64,000 nt of DNA from Pseudosporangium ferrugineum (GCF_003002065.1 NZ_PVZG01000015.1:156968-220967); one strand, 5' to 3'. Counted from the first letter of the stretch, positions 46,294 through 55,628 are shown. Numbers and translations are program-made. Notes: a model not told the origin generated them from the sequence alone.

Positions 46294-49163
46294 TGGAACT
46301 CCTGGAGCATCTCGTGGCGGAAGGTGAGCGTGCGGGCCAGGTCCGCGATCGGACGGATCCGGGACGGGTCGGCCGAGTCCTGGTCGAGCTGGGTGGCGAG
46401 CCGGGCGACGGGGGTCGCGTACGCCGGGGGCATGGCGGTGGCGGCGGCGCGGCACAGCTCGGCGAGTTGCCAGCTGTGCCGGTCGGTGCGGGCGCGGTGG
46501 GCGATGGTCTCGACGACCGCGACCGCGAGCTCGTCGGGCCAGGCGCCGGGGTGCACCGCGAGGAGCCGGTGTGCCAGGTGGTCCTCGCGGCGCAGGAAGT
46601 CGGCCGCGATGCGGGCGAGGTCGGCGGAGGGCAGCAGCAGGTGGAGGTCCCAGCGGACCGCCTCGCGCAGCCCGGCGGCGCCCTCCCGGCTGTCGTTGCG
46701 GACCAGCGCGGAGGCCCAGTCGGCGCTGCCCTGGACGATGGCCGCCTTGGCCCAGCCGTGCAGCAGCGCGGACTCCCAGTCGTTGCCGCGCGCGAGGTCG
46801 ACGACGTCTGCCGCGGGGCGCCCGAACGCCTCGGTCCAGGTGGTCAGCGGGGTGCCGGCGACGATCTCCTCCAGCAGCCAGCCCTGGAGGCCGGTGCCGC
46901 GGGCCGGCTGGGCCCCCACCCCGTCGCGGCGCAGGTCGGCGGTGAGCTCGGCGGGTGGCGTGACGGCCACCCGGTCGCGTCCCAGGGTGCGGCGTTCGAG
47001 GGTGACGGCGGCCGTCGCGCGTGCGGCCATGCGCCGGCCGAGGCTCGAGCCGGGGAGCCGGCGCAGCAGGTCGAGGGCGGCCTCGCGGACCTCCTTGCGC
47101 CGGTCGTCGAGCGCCGAGTCGAGGAAGGCGTCGTCGTCCGGGGAGAGGCCGGTGGCCAGCGCGCCCACGAACCGGGCCCGGTCCTCGGAGGTCTCGGTCG
47201 GCCACGTGCTCCGCAGCAGGGCGAGGCCGGCGGCGGGGTCCTGGGCGCGCAGCCGGGTGAGGTGGGCGAGGCGCTGTCCGCCCGTACCCGTGTCCCAGAT
47301 CGTGGGGTCGTCCCCGGCCGCCGCGCCGGGGGCCTCGTCGCGCAACCACCGCCAGTCGGGGCGCAGGGCAGCCAGCCACCGGCCGCGCTCGCCGGCCACC
47401 TGCCCGATCGCGGGCCGCACCACGGCGTTGCGGCGGCCGGCGTCTAGCAGGGCTGGCAGCGACTCGGGCGGCACGTGTCCGCCGTGCGCGGCAGCGGCGG
47501 CGAGCCACTGGCCGAGCAGCTCCTGCGCCTGCTGGCTGCCGCCGGGTGCGCCGCCGTCGCTGAGCAGCCGGAGCAGGCGGGCGCCGGCCGCGTCGGGCAG
47601 GCGGGGGCCGGGCTCGGGCGGCGCGGCCTCGATCGGCGGACGGGCGATGGCCGGGGTGGTGCCGGCGCGGCGATAGAGCAGGGCCGCCGCGGCGGCGTCG
47701 AGGAGGCTCGCACCCGGGCCCAGGGTGATGGGTCGCTCGCCGACCTCCACGGTGGAGGCCGTGAACGGACGGCGGCCCGTGCCGACCAGCGCCGCCGCCA
47801 GCAGGGTGGGGGGAAGCTCGGGGGCGCGGGGCGCGGCGCCGCCGGGAACCGGGGGAGCGGCCGGCACGAACCGGTCGTCCACCCAGGCGGCCAGCGGTCG
47901 CAGGCCCGCCGGCGTCCACTCGGCGGCGACCGTCGCGGGCGCCCCGCCGGCCGCGGCCAGCAGCCACCACGGCTCGCGATGCCCGGGTGCCAGGGAGAGC
48001 GAATCCCCGGCGGTGTCGGTCAGGTGGCCGTCGGCGCTGGGCACCACCCCGGCCAGCAGCATCGGTACGTCGAACCGCCACGGCTCGGCCGCGAGCACCG
48101 CCGCCCAGGCCCGCAGCGCCTCGCGGACGGTGCCGGCGCCGCTCGGGCGGGACAGCGGTCGGGGGCTGGTCCGCCGGTCCTTGATCAGCGCCCGCAGGGG
48201 AGCCACGCCGGGATAGAAGCACAGGCTGCCCTCGAACGACGTGCCGGGAACGAGGTCGGCGGCGAGCGTCTGCCCGGGTGCGGCGAAGGCGAGGTGGAGC
48301 GCGAACCGTCCACTGTCGACGCCGCGCAGCCACGTGCGCCGCGTGGTCAGGGCGCCGTCGTCGCTGTCCGTCTGGCCGAGCACCTGCCACTGGTCGTGCA
48401 CCGGCGTGCCGGCCAGCACGTCCTCGGTGGAGACCGGGAAACCGATGCGTGAGCGTACGGTCGCGACCATCGCCGGGGTGAGCGACGCGAGCCGCTCGTG
48501 GGCGGAGACCAGCAGGCGCAGCAGTGCCAGATCGCCGAGGAGGCGGTCGGCCCATTGCGGCCCGATCCCGGCGAGGCCACCGAGCCGGCGCACGGCCGAG
48601 GCCGCCCCGGGAGCCTGCGCATCGACCAGCCGGGCGGCCATGGTCTCGAACGGCGCGGCGCCGGATCGCTCCGCGCCGGCGAGTCCCTGCTGGATCTGGT
48701 CGTCGAGCCAGCGGGACAGCTCGGCCATGCCCGCGGCGACCCGCTCCTCGCGCTGCTGCGCCCGTTTGCGGGCCAGTTCGGGATCGGCCGGGCCGTCGGT
48801 GCGGGGCGCGGCGGCCTTCGCGGCCCGCACCGCCCGGCCCGCCTGCCACTCGGTGACGAACGCGGGCGCCTCGGTGGCCGGGCCGGGTGCGGCGCCCTCG
48901 GCCCAGAGCAGGAGCAGGCCGAGGGCATGCTTGCAGGGGAACTTGCGGCTCGGGCAGGAGCATTTGTACGCCGGCCCGGAAAGGTCGACGCACACCTGGT
49001 AAGGATTGCGGCCGCTGCCCCTGCACAGCCCCCACAGCACGTCGCCGGAGAGGCCGGTCTCCTGCCACTTGCCGGCGGTGCCGACGCTGCGGGCACCCCG
49101 CAACGAACCGGGGTCGGGGGCGACGGCGGTGACCTGGGCGGTGGACCAGCGTTCAACGGGCAC
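46290..49163 (-). CDS. SWIM zinc-finger and DUF5691 protein
   Basis: 957 residues. An N-terminal SWIM motif CSCPSRKFPCKH (Cys68, Cys70, Cys77, His79) should bind zinc and nucleic acid or protein. The large C-terminal remainder (PPTLLAAALVGTGRRPF..., LDDRRKEVREAALDLLRRLPGS, HEMLQEFQ) matches DUF5691, which is helical and HEAT-like. Start GTG 49163; a weak site precedes it. First gene of the four-gene operon and probably its substrate-recognition part (inference). Confidence 0.88.
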   Translation of the reverse strand: MPVERWSTAQVTAVAPDPGSLRGARSVGTAGKWQETGLSGDVLWGLCRGSGRNPYQVCVDLSGPAYKCSCPSRKFPCKHALGLLLLWAEGAAPGPATEAPAFVTEWQAGRAVRAAKAAAPRTDGPADPELARKRAQQREERVAAGMAELSRWLDDQIQQGLAGAERSGAAPFETMAARLVDAQAPGAASAVRRLGGLAGIGPQWADRLLGDLALLRLLVSAHERLASLTPAMVATVRSRIGFPVSTEDVLAGTPVHDQWQVLGQTDSDDGALTTRRTWLRGVDSGRFALHLAFAAPGQTLAADLVPGTSFEGSLCFYPGVAPLRALIKDRRTSPRPLSRPSGAGTVREALRAWAAVLAAEPWRFDVPMLLAGVVPSADGHLTDTAGDSLSLAPGHREPWWLLAAAGGAPATVAAEWTPAGLRPLAAWVDDRFVPAAPPVPGGAAPRAPELPPTLLAAALVGTGRRPFTASTVEVGERPITLGPGASLLDAAAAALLYRRAGTTPAIARPPIEAAPPEPGPRLPDAAGARLLRLLSDGGAPGGSQQAQELLGQWLAAAAAHGGHVPPESLPALLDAGRRNAVVRPAIGQVAGERGRWLAALRPDWRWLRDEAPGAAAGDDPTIWDTGTGGQRLAHLTRLRAQDPAAGLALLRSTWPTETSEDRARFVGALATGLSPDDDAFLDSALDDRRKEVREAALDLLRRLPGSSLGRRMAARATAAVTLERRTLGRDRVAVTPPAELTADLRRDGVGAQPARGTGLQGWLLEEIVAGTPLTTWTEAFGRPAADVVDLARGNDWESALLHGWAKAAIVQGSADWASALVRNDSREGAAGLREAVRWDLHLLLPSADLARIAADFLRREDHLAHRLLAVHPGAWPDELAVAVVETIAHRARTDRHSWQLAELCRAAATAMPPAYATPVARLATQLDQDSADPSRIRPIADLARTLTFRHEMLQEFQ

Positions 49164-49281
49164 CGGTGCACTCTATGAGCCGGGTACGACGTTTTCGCCC
49201 ACCGGGACGGATTTCCCAGGTCACGGACGGATCCGCCGGGGCTATGCTGGCTCCCGGGCCCGGGACGCGGAGGACGTACGG

Positions 49282-49926
49282 ATGAAGGTCATCATCTTCG
49301 GTGCCACCGGCATGATCGGCCAGGGCGCTCTCCGCGAGTCCCTGCTGGCCCAGGACGTGACGCGGGTGCTCACGGTCGGGCGCCGGCCGACGGGCCTGCG
49401 CCACCCGAAACTCACCGAGCTGACGGTCCCGGACGCCGGCGACCTCACCGCGATCGAGGACCGCCTCGACGGCTACGACGCGTGCTTCTACTGCCTCGGC
49501 ATCTCCTCGGCCGGCGTCGACGAGCAGACCTACACCCGCATCACGTACGACTACCCGGCCGTGGCCGCGCACACCCTCGCCGCGCGCAACCCGGACCTGA
49601 CGTTCGTCTACGTGTCGGGGGCGGGCTCCAACCCGGACGGCCGCACGATGTGGTCCCGCGTCAAGAGCCGGGCAGAGCTCGAGATCATCAAGACCTTCAA
49701 GCACGGGTACGCGTTCCGCCCCGGTTTCATCCAGCCCACGCACGGCGCGACGTCCCGCACCCGCCTCTACCGGGTCGGCTACGACCTGCTCGCCCCGCTG
49801 ACGCCCTTGATCATCCGGTGGTTCCCGCGGATCGCGACGACGACGGACGCGCTGGGCCGGGCGATGCTGCGGGCGGCGCGCACGGGATTCCCCACCCACA
49901 TCGTGGAGAACGCCGACCTCCGCTGA
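49282..49926 (+). CDS. NAD(P)-dependent epimerase/dehydratase-like protein (short-chain type)
   Basis: 214 residues. The N-terminal Rossmann motif is MKVIIFGATGMIGQGALRESL, with the central strand DACFYCLGISS and FVYVSGAGSN. SRVKSRAELEI fits the Lys of the atypical SDR active site. Close to the NAD(P)H-binding, HIM/TIP30-like group. ATG 49282 follows GGAGG by 8 bp. It is divergent from the SWIM gene, with 118 bp between them. Substrate unknown. Confidence 0.88.
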   Translation: MKVIIFGATGMIGQGALRESLLAQDVTRVLTVGRRPTGLRHPKLTELTVPDAGDLTAIEDRLDGYDACFYCLGISSAGVDEQTYTRITYDYPAVAAHTLAARNPDLTFVYVSGAGSNPDGRTMWSRVKSRAELEIIKTFKHGYAFRPGFIQPTHGATSRTRLYRVGYDLLAPLTPLIIRWFPRIATTTDALGRAMLRAARTGFPTHIVENADLR

Positions 49927-49963
49927 CCGCCGCAGCCGTCGACCCGGCCCGCGCTGATCCGCG

Positions 49964-50899
49964 TCAGTCGCCGGCCGCGGGTCTGCGGTGGGTGAGTGAG
50001 GCGACCACGACGGCGCCGAGCAGGAGCCCGCCGCCCGCCGCGATCGGCAGCGTCAGCCGCTCGCCGAGGATCGCGACGGCCAGCACCGCCGCGGTCAACG
50101 GCTCCAGCAGCGTCACGATCACGGCGACGCTGCCCGCCGTGGTCCGCAGGCCCGCGTAGAACAACCCGTACGCGATCGCCGTGGTGACGACCCCCAGGTA
50201 CGCGAGCATCCCCGCCGCGGCCGACCCGACGGGCACCGCCAGCCCGCCGGTGAGCAGCGCGACCGGCAGAAGCGTCACCGCACCGACGGCGGTCGAGGCC
50301 GACGTGAGCACCAGCGGCCGCACGAACCGGGTGACGTCCCGGCTCAGCACCGTGGTGGCGGCGTAGCCGAGGCCGGAGCCCAGCGCGGCCAGGAGCCCGA
50401 GCAGCGGTTCCGGCGCGGTGCCGGTCGGTGCCCCCGTGCCTCCGGTGATCAGGGCCAGGCCGGCGATCGCCGCGGTGATGCTGCCCAGCGCGGCGGGTTC
50501 CGGGCGGCGCCGGGAGCGCAGGGCCTCCCACCCGGCGATGAGGACCGGCGCGAGGCCGAGGCTGACCACGGTGGCGACCGCGACGCCGCCCCAGGCGACC
50601 GCCAGGAAGTACAGCGCCTGGTACGCGCCGAGGCCGGCGCCGATCAGCAGGAGGCGCCACCGTTGCGGACGGAGCGTGACGAGGACCGGCCAGAGCTGCC
50701 GGGCGGTGAAGGCGAGCAGGACCGCCGCGGCGATGGCCAGGCGGTAGAAGCCGATGCCGACCGGGCCGAGGTCGGCGAACCGGCGGACCAGCTGCACGAC
50801 GACGCCGGTCGTACCCCAGAGGATGCCGGCGACGACGATGGGGAGAAGGCCGCCGCGTGCGGCCGTGCGGGACTGCGGGGACAGGGACAACCGGGACAT
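49964..50899 (-). CDS. EamA-family (DMT) transporter
   Basis: 311 residues, ten predicted membrane helices as two EamA repeats (ILWGTTGVVVQLVRRF and GLGYAATTVLSRDVTRF; later LEPLTAAVLAVAILGERLTL). Drug/metabolite exporter of unknown substrate. ATG 50899 has GGAGCGAG 9 bp upstream. A 9-bp inverted repeat lies in its leader, overlapping the ribosome-binding site. Confidence 0.92.
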   Translation of the reverse strand: MSRLSLSPQSRTAARGGLLPIVVAGILWGTTGVVVQLVRRFADLGPVGIGFYRLAIAAAVLLAFTARQLWPVLVTLRPQRWRLLLIGAGLGAYQALYFLAVAWGGVAVATVVSLGLAPVLIAGWEALRSRRRPEPAALGSITAAIAGLALITGGTGAPTGTAPEPLLGLLAALGSGLGYAATTVLSRDVTRFVRPLVLTSASTAVGAVTLLPVALLTGGLAVPVGSAAAGMLAYLGVVTTAIAYGLFYAGLRTTAGSVAVIVTLLEPLTAAVLAVAILGERLTLPIAAGGGLLLGAVVVASLTHRRPAAGD

Positions 50900-50902
50900 G
50901 TG

Positions 50903-50948
50903 CTCGCTCCGGGGATTGAGTCGTGAAGGACGACGTCAACGGAGCGAG
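50903..50948 (-). promoter_or_regulatory. Inverted repeat masking the EamA ribosome-binding site
   Basis: CTCGCTCCG (50903-50911) and CGGAGCGAG (50940-50948) can form a 9-bp stem with a 28-nt loop in the mRNA. The proximal arm contains the GGAGCGAG Shine-Dalgarno, so folding would hide it. Confidence 0.45.
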
Positions 50949-51081
50949 GGCGGCAGATCACGGCCGGTCAGGGGTGACCTGTCCGGCTGTCGGCTCGTCG
51001 CTCCGTCAGGAGCGCGGCGGCGGCAGAATGGCCGGGAAGCTGTGCACGCACCGACCGTAGCGGATGACCCGCCCGGAGCCG

Positions 51082-51882
51082 CTACGGTTTACGGCCGACG
51101 GCGCCGTACATCGCGACGTGGGCGGGGTCGGGGCGCTCGGCCGGGTCGGTCACGGCCCGCCACTCGCTGACCGGGGTGACGCCCGGCTCCACCAGCTCCA
51201 GCCCGTCGAACAGGTCGGTGAACTCGGCGCGGTCGCGGGGCCAGATGTTGGTGATGCCCGAGGCGAGGGCCGCGTCGTAGAGGGCCGCCGTCTCCGGGGG
51301 CAGCGGGTCCTTCGTCGAGTTGGTCACGGCCAGATAGCTGCCGCTGGGCATGGCGTCGATCAGGGTGCGCACGATCGGCTTGCCCGCGCCGTACCCCTCG
51401 ATGAAGTGCAGCACCGCCACCAGCATGACCGCGACCGGCTCGCGGAGATCGAGGGTCTCCAGGAGATCCTCGTTCGCGAGGATCTTGGCGGGCTCGCGGA
51501 GGTCCGCCTCGATGTACGTGGTCCGCCCCTCCGGCGTGCTGGTCAGCAGGGCGCGGGCGTGGGCCATCACCATCGGATCGTTGTCGACATAGACCACGCG
51601 GGACTCCGGCGCGACCCGCTGGGCGACCTCGTGGGTGTTGTCGGCGGTCGGCAGACCCGTACCGATGTCGAGGAACTGCCGGATGCCGGCCTCCGCGGTC
51701 AGGAAGTGCGTCGCCCGCTGGAGGAACCGCCGGTTCTCGAGGGCGGCGATGCGGGCGGTCGGGAAGGTCTTGAGAATCTCGTCGCCCGAGGCCCGGTCCA
51801 CGGCGAAGTTGTCCTTGCCACCGAGCCAGTAGTTGTAGCGTCGCGCCGGCTGCGGCGTCGAGCTGTCGATCTGGTCGGTCAT
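51082..51882 (-). CDS. SAM-dependent methyltransferase, DUF574 family
   Basis: 266 residues. The typical N-terminal RRYNYWLGGKDNFAVDRASGDEIL is followed by the SAM loop FLDIGTGLPTADNTHEVA, VVYVDNDPMVMAHA and VAVLHFIEG. This is the abundant actinobacterial DUF574 family, whose members include regulators of development and antibiotic genes, mostly of unknown substrate. ATG 51882 has GGAGGG upstream. Divergent from a Ser/Thr kinase gene 77 bp away. Confidence 0.93.
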   Translation of the reverse strand: MTDQIDSSTPQPARRYNYWLGGKDNFAVDRASGDEILKTFPTARIAALENRRFLQRATHFLTAEAGIRQFLDIGTGLPTADNTHEVAQRVAPESRVVYVDNDPMVMAHARALLTSTPEGRTTYIEADLREPAKILANEDLLETLDLREPVAVMLVAVLHFIEGYGAGKPIVRTLIDAMPSGSYLAVTNSTKDPLPPETAALYDAALASGITNIWPRDRAEFTDLFDGLELVEPGVTPVSEWRAVTDPAERPDPAHVAMYGAVGRKP

Positions 51883-51959
51883 CAGGGCCCTCCACTATGG
51901 ATGTGCGGCCATTCTAGGCCAGGGCCCCCGGTCGGTCCCCGGCCAGGAGCGGCCCGCCG

Positions 51960-54026
51960 ATGGGTATCGTGCTGCGGGTGACGCAACCATTGATGCCCGG
52001 GGATCCGCGCCGGCTCGGCGGCTACGAGCTGCTCCGGCGTCTCGGCCAGGGCGGCATGGGCACGGTCTTCCTGGGGCGTTCGCCGGACGGCCGGCTGGTG
52101 GCCGTGAAGATGGTGCGTCCCGAGTACGCCTGGGACACCGAGTTCCGGGGCCGCTTCCGCAGCGAGGTCAACCGGGCACGGGAGGTGCCCGGCTTCTGCA
52201 CGGCGGCGGTGCTCGACGCTGACCCGGACCACGAGACGCCGTACCTGGTGGTCGAGTACGTCGACGGACCCAGCCTCTCCCAGGTGATCCGGGAGCGGGG
52301 CGCGCTGGACGGCGGCACCCTGCACAGCGTGGCCGTCGGGGTCGCCACGGCGCTGGCCGCGATCCACGGCGCGGGCGTGATCCACCGCGACCTGAAGCCG
52401 CAGAGCGTCCTCTTCTCGCTGGGTACGCCCAAGGTGATCGACTTCGGGATCGCACGGGCGCTGGAGGTGACCAGCCGGCACACCAGGCCGGACCAGATGG
52501 TCGGCACGGTGGCGTACATGGCGCCGGAGCGGTTCGAGGCCGACTCGGACCGGCGGGCGGGCGCGCCCGCGGACGTGTTCGCGTGGGGAGTCGTGGTGGC
52601 CTACGCCGCGACCGGTCGCACGCCGTTCGGCACGGACTCGCCGGCCGCCACGGCCGCGCGGATCCTGACCCAGCCGCCGGACCTCACCGGGATCGAGGGG
52701 CCGCTGCGTTCCCTGGTGGAACGGGCCCTGGCGAAGGACCCGGCCGACCGGCCGACCGCCCACCAGCTGCTCGACCTGCTGCTCGAGGCGGAGACCGGGG
52801 GAGGGCTGGCGCAGCGGCCGGAGCTGCTCAGGGCCGCCGAGGCGGCACAGCACACCGGACGGGTGCCGCGTCCCGCCCCGCGCGCCGGCCGCCGGCGGCT
52901 GACCCGTCTCGTCGCCGCCTCCGCGGCGGCCGCCGTGGTCTCGGCCGGCATCGGCCTCGCGGTGTCGCGCGGCCGCAGCGACCAGACGTCGGCCTCGTTC
53001 GTGTCCGGCCCGGCGGCGTCGCCGTCCCCGGCGCCGGCCGCCCCCGCCACGCCGCTGCTCCAGGGGCCGTCGGTGTCCGACCGTCTCGACCGGCCAGGGC
53101 TGTGGAAGGCCGACGAGCGGACCACGCACGCCAGGGGATGGTGCACCTTCGACCGCCGGATGCTGGCGACGACCCACGAGGCCAGCCTCTACCGGTGCCG
53201 GGGCCCGGAGGAGTCGTTCACCGGCGACCACACGATCGCGGTCGACACCGGCATCGTCACCCGGGGCTCGTGCGCGGTGATCTGGTTCCGGTACGTCGGC
53301 ACGAGCGGCTACGTAGCCTCCTTCTGCGAGAAAGAGGTCCGCCTGGGGATCGACACGAACTCGGGCAACGGGTTCACCGGCGAGCGTACGGCCGCGACGA
53401 CCGCCTTCCGGCCCGGCCGCACGCACCGGGTGGGCATCGCCGTGCGCGACGGCACGGCCGGGCTGACGGTCGACGGCGCGGCCCTGCTCAGCCTGCCGCT
53501 CACCGAGCCGCTGCTGGTCGCGGGCCGGATCGAGCTGGGGGTGCTCAACGAGTCGGCCGGCGACAGCGCGTCGGTGTCCTTCGCCGACGTCGAGCTGCGG
53601 TCCCCGGTGGCGGGCGAGCGGACGCCCTTCGCCGACCCGGCCACCGGCTCCGGCACGTCGGTCGTCAGGCTCTACTCGTACGACCCGGACGAGCGCGCCG
53701 CGGTGGCCCAGCCGGTGCGGGTGCTGGACAGCGCCGACTACTGCGAGCAGTTCCGGGTGGACCCGGACGACCTGCTGTGCAGCGACCCGTACCAGGTCGT
53801 CGAGAGCCGGCAGAAGGTCACGATCCCGGTCCGGAGGTCGCCGGCCCTCAGGGTGTGGGAGGGGCCGATCGGCGACGTCCCCGCGGCCGTGCGGACCGGC
53901 GAGGGCAGCGGCAAGATATCGGTGTCGAACTTCCGCATCTGGCTGGCCGAGAACCCGGGTGCCCTGGTCGCGGTGACCACCAGCAACGGCACGGCCACCC
54001 GTCTGACGGCGATCCGCCCTGCCTGA
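51960..54026 (+). CDS. Transmembrane Ser/Thr protein kinase with Ser replacing catalytic-loop Asn
   Basis: 688 residues. Kinase domain 20-285: GQGGMGTVFLG, Lys50, HRDLKPQS (142-149), DFG at 161-163, GTVAYMAPE. Ser149 replaces the Asn that helps bind metal in nearly all kinases, so activity may be reduced. A basic linker and one membrane helix (LVAASAAAAVVSAGIGLAVS) lead to an exported beta-rich domain of about 330 residues with several cysteines, resembling LamG-type jelly rolls (GLWKADERTTHARGWCTF...). Start ATG 51960, with GTG 51978 also possible. Confidence 0.88.
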   Translation: MGIVLRVTQPLMPGDPRRLGGYELLRRLGQGGMGTVFLGRSPDGRLVAVKMVRPEYAWDTEFRGRFRSEVNRAREVPGFCTAAVLDADPDHETPYLVVEYVDGPSLSQVIRERGALDGGTLHSVAVGVATALAAIHGAGVIHRDLKPQSVLFSLGTPKVIDFGIARALEVTSRHTRPDQMVGTVAYMAPERFEADSDRRAGAPADVFAWGVVVAYAATGRTPFGTDSPAATAARILTQPPDLTGIEGPLRSLVERALAKDPADRPTAHQLLDLLLEAETGGGLAQRPELLRAAEAAQHTGRVPRPAPRAGRRRLTRLVAASAAAAVVSAGIGLAVSRGRSDQTSASFVSGPAASPSPAPAAPATPLLQGPSVSDRLDRPGLWKADERTTHARGWCTFDRRMLATTHEASLYRCRGPEESFTGDHTIAVDTGIVTRGSCAVIWFRYVGTSGYVASFCEKEVRLGIDTNSGNGFTGERTAATTAFRPGRTHRVGIAVRDGTAGLTVDGAALLSLPLTEPLLVAGRIELGVLNESAGDSASVSFADVELRSPVAGERTPFADPATGSGTSVVRLYSYDPDERAAVAQPVRVLDSADYCEQFRVDPDDLLCSDPYQVVESRQKVTIPVRRSPALRVWEGPIGDVPAAVRTGEGSGKISVSNFRIWLAENPGALVAVTTSNGTATRLTAIRPA

Positions 54027-54061
54027 CGGCTGCCCGGCCGAGGGTCCACTAGCCTGCGCCC

Positions 54062-54397
54062 ATGAGCAGATTCCTCGCCATCTACCACGGTGCCGCCGAT
54101 GACGCGCAGAAGCCCGAGGTGAGCGATGAGCAGCAGGCCGAGTTCCTGAACGCCTGGGCGACGTGGGCGCGAAACCACGCGGACGCGATCGTCGACAACG
54201 GCTCGCCGCTGTTCCGCAAGCGGCGGGTCACCGCCGAGGGGAGCGACGACTTCACGGACAGCAAGACGGGGTACGCCATCGTCGAGGCGGCCTCCCAGGA
54301 CGAGGCCGACGGGATCTTCGCCGAGCACCCCCACCTGCGACTGTTCCAGGGCAACTGGATCGAAGTGCTGGAGTGCCCGCCGATGCCGGGCCCCTGA
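54062..54397 (+). CDS. YCII-like (dimeric alpha+beta barrel) hypothetical protein
   Basis: 111 residues. MSRFLAIYHG, then the middle WATWARNHADAIVDNGSPLFRKRRVT, and a final GYAIVEAASQDEADGIFAEHPHLRLFQGNWIEVLEC follow the YCII/dimeric barrel pattern. Soluble, probably a small-molecule-binding dimer. 35 bp after the kinase stop, so possibly co-transcribed. No catalytic residues stand out. Confidence 0.72.
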   Translation: MSRFLAIYHGAADDAQKPEVSDEQQAEFLNAWATWARNHADAIVDNGSPLFRKRRVTAEGSDDFTDSKTGYAIVEAASQDEADGIFAEHPHLRLFQGNWIEVLECPPMPGP

Positions 54398-54441
54398 ACG
54401 CCGCTCGCGGCTCCCTCCCGGGCTCCCTGTCTTTCGTGGCC

Positions 54442-54489
54442 CCGGCCGTGCGCGGGCCCGGCCGTGCGCGGGCCCGGCCGTGCGCGGGC
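54442..54489. repeat. Three perfect 16-bp tandem repeats
   Basis: CCGGCCGTGCGCGGGC is repeated three times without mismatch between two convergent genes. The unit contains CCGGCC and GCGCGGGCC that can pair between copies, so the array may double as a terminator. Confidence 0.85.
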
Positions 54490-54523
54490 CCGGGTGCTCG
54501 TCGGCCGCGGGGCGGCTGCCGGG

Positions 54524-55528
54524 TCAGGTGGCTCCGTGGCCGGCCGGGACCTCCTCGCCGGCGCGGGGCGGGGGCGGCGGCGTCCCGTCGCCGAAGGGCC
54601 GGCCGCCCAGCTTCTCGCGGCCGTGCTCGGTCAGCCAGCCGCTCAGGTCCGGGCCGGCGGGGACGATGCCGGTCGGGTTGATGTCGCGGTGCACCTCGTA
54701 GTAGTGCCGCTTGATGTCCGAGAAGTCGATCGTGTCGCCGAAGCCGGGCGTCTGGAACAGGTCCCTCGCGTACGCCCACAGCACCGGCATCTCCGTCAGC
54801 TTGCTCCGGTTGCACTTGAAGTGCCCGTGGTAGACCGGGTCGAACCGCACGAGCGTCGTGAACAGCCGGACGTCCGCCTCCGTGATCGTGTCGCCGACCA
54901 GGTAGCGCCGGTCCTCGAGGCGTTCGGAGAGCAGGTCGAGCCGGTCGAAGAGCCGGTGGTAGGCCTTCTCGTACGCCTCCTGCGACCCCGCGAAGCCGGC
55001 CCGGTAGACGCCGTTGTTGACGTCGGCGAAGACGACCTTGTTGATGTCGTCGATCTCGGCGCGCAGCTCCTCCGGGTAGAGCGCGGGGGCGCCCTCGCGG
55101 TGGTGTGCCGCCCATTCCACCGACAGGTCGATGGTGATCCGGGCGAAGTCGTTGGTCACCACCTGGCCGGTCGGCACGTCCACGATCGCGGGCACGGTGA
55201 TGCCCTTCTCGTAGCCCGGATAGCGCTTGAAGAACGCCTCCTGCAGCCGCTCGATGCCCAGCACCGGGTCGCGCCCGCCCGGATCGAGGTCGAACGTCCA
55301 GCTCCGCTCGTCGTGCGTCGGCCCCGCCACCCCCATGGACAGCGCGTCCTCGAGGCCGAGCAGCCGCCGTACGATGATCGCGCGGTTCGCCCACGGGCAC
55401 GCCCGGCTGACCACAAGCCGGTAGCGGCCCGCCTCGACCGGATAGCCGTCGCGGCCGTCGGCCGTGATCCGGGAGGCGATGTAGCGCTGGTCGCGGGTGA
55501 ACTCCCCGGACGTCGAGACGTAAGCCAT
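54524..55528 (-). CDS. Xi-class glutathione S-transferase (glutathionyl-hydroquinone reductase type)
   Basis: 334 residues. The catalytic Cys is in SRACPWANRAII (CPWA motif), followed by PGYEKGITVPAIVD, NDFARITIDLS and the helical domain ending ADVRLFTTLVRFDPVYHGHFKCNRSKL. These are all features of Xi-class enzymes, which in actinobacteria probably use mycothiol or another thiol in place of glutathione to reduce S-conjugated hydroquinones. ATG 55528 starts the conserved region; an extra Pro-rich tail is at the C-terminus. Confidence 0.93.
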   Translation of the reverse strand: MAYVSTSGEFTRDQRYIASRITADGRDGYPVEAGRYRLVVSRACPWANRAIIVRRLLGLEDALSMGVAGPTHDERSWTFDLDPGGRDPVLGIERLQEAFFKRYPGYEKGITVPAIVDVPTGQVVTNDFARITIDLSVEWAAHHREGAPALYPEELRAEIDDINKVVFADVNNGVYRAGFAGSQEAYEKAYHRLFDRLDLLSERLEDRRYLVGDTITEADVRLFTTLVRFDPVYHGHFKCNRSKLTEMPVLWAYARDLFQTPGFGDTIDFSDIKRHYYEVHRDINPTGIVPAGPDLSGWLTEHGREKLGGRPFGDGTPPPPPRAGEEVPAGHGAT

Positions 55529-55628
55529 GCGTCCACCATTCCCGCCCCGGCGCCGTCGAAGCAAACCTCAAAGGCTTTTGTCGTAGCTCCGTAAGGGTTC
55601 GGACCGTCGCTCACGCCGAGGGCCGGGC

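Noticed and set aside
45046..49068. A single 1340-codon frame covering MoxR and upstream sequence
   Set aside because: Only the last 415 codons are MoxR; the upstream part is an out-of-frame shadow of the SWIM/DUF5691 gene. GTG 46293 with AGGAG is the real start.
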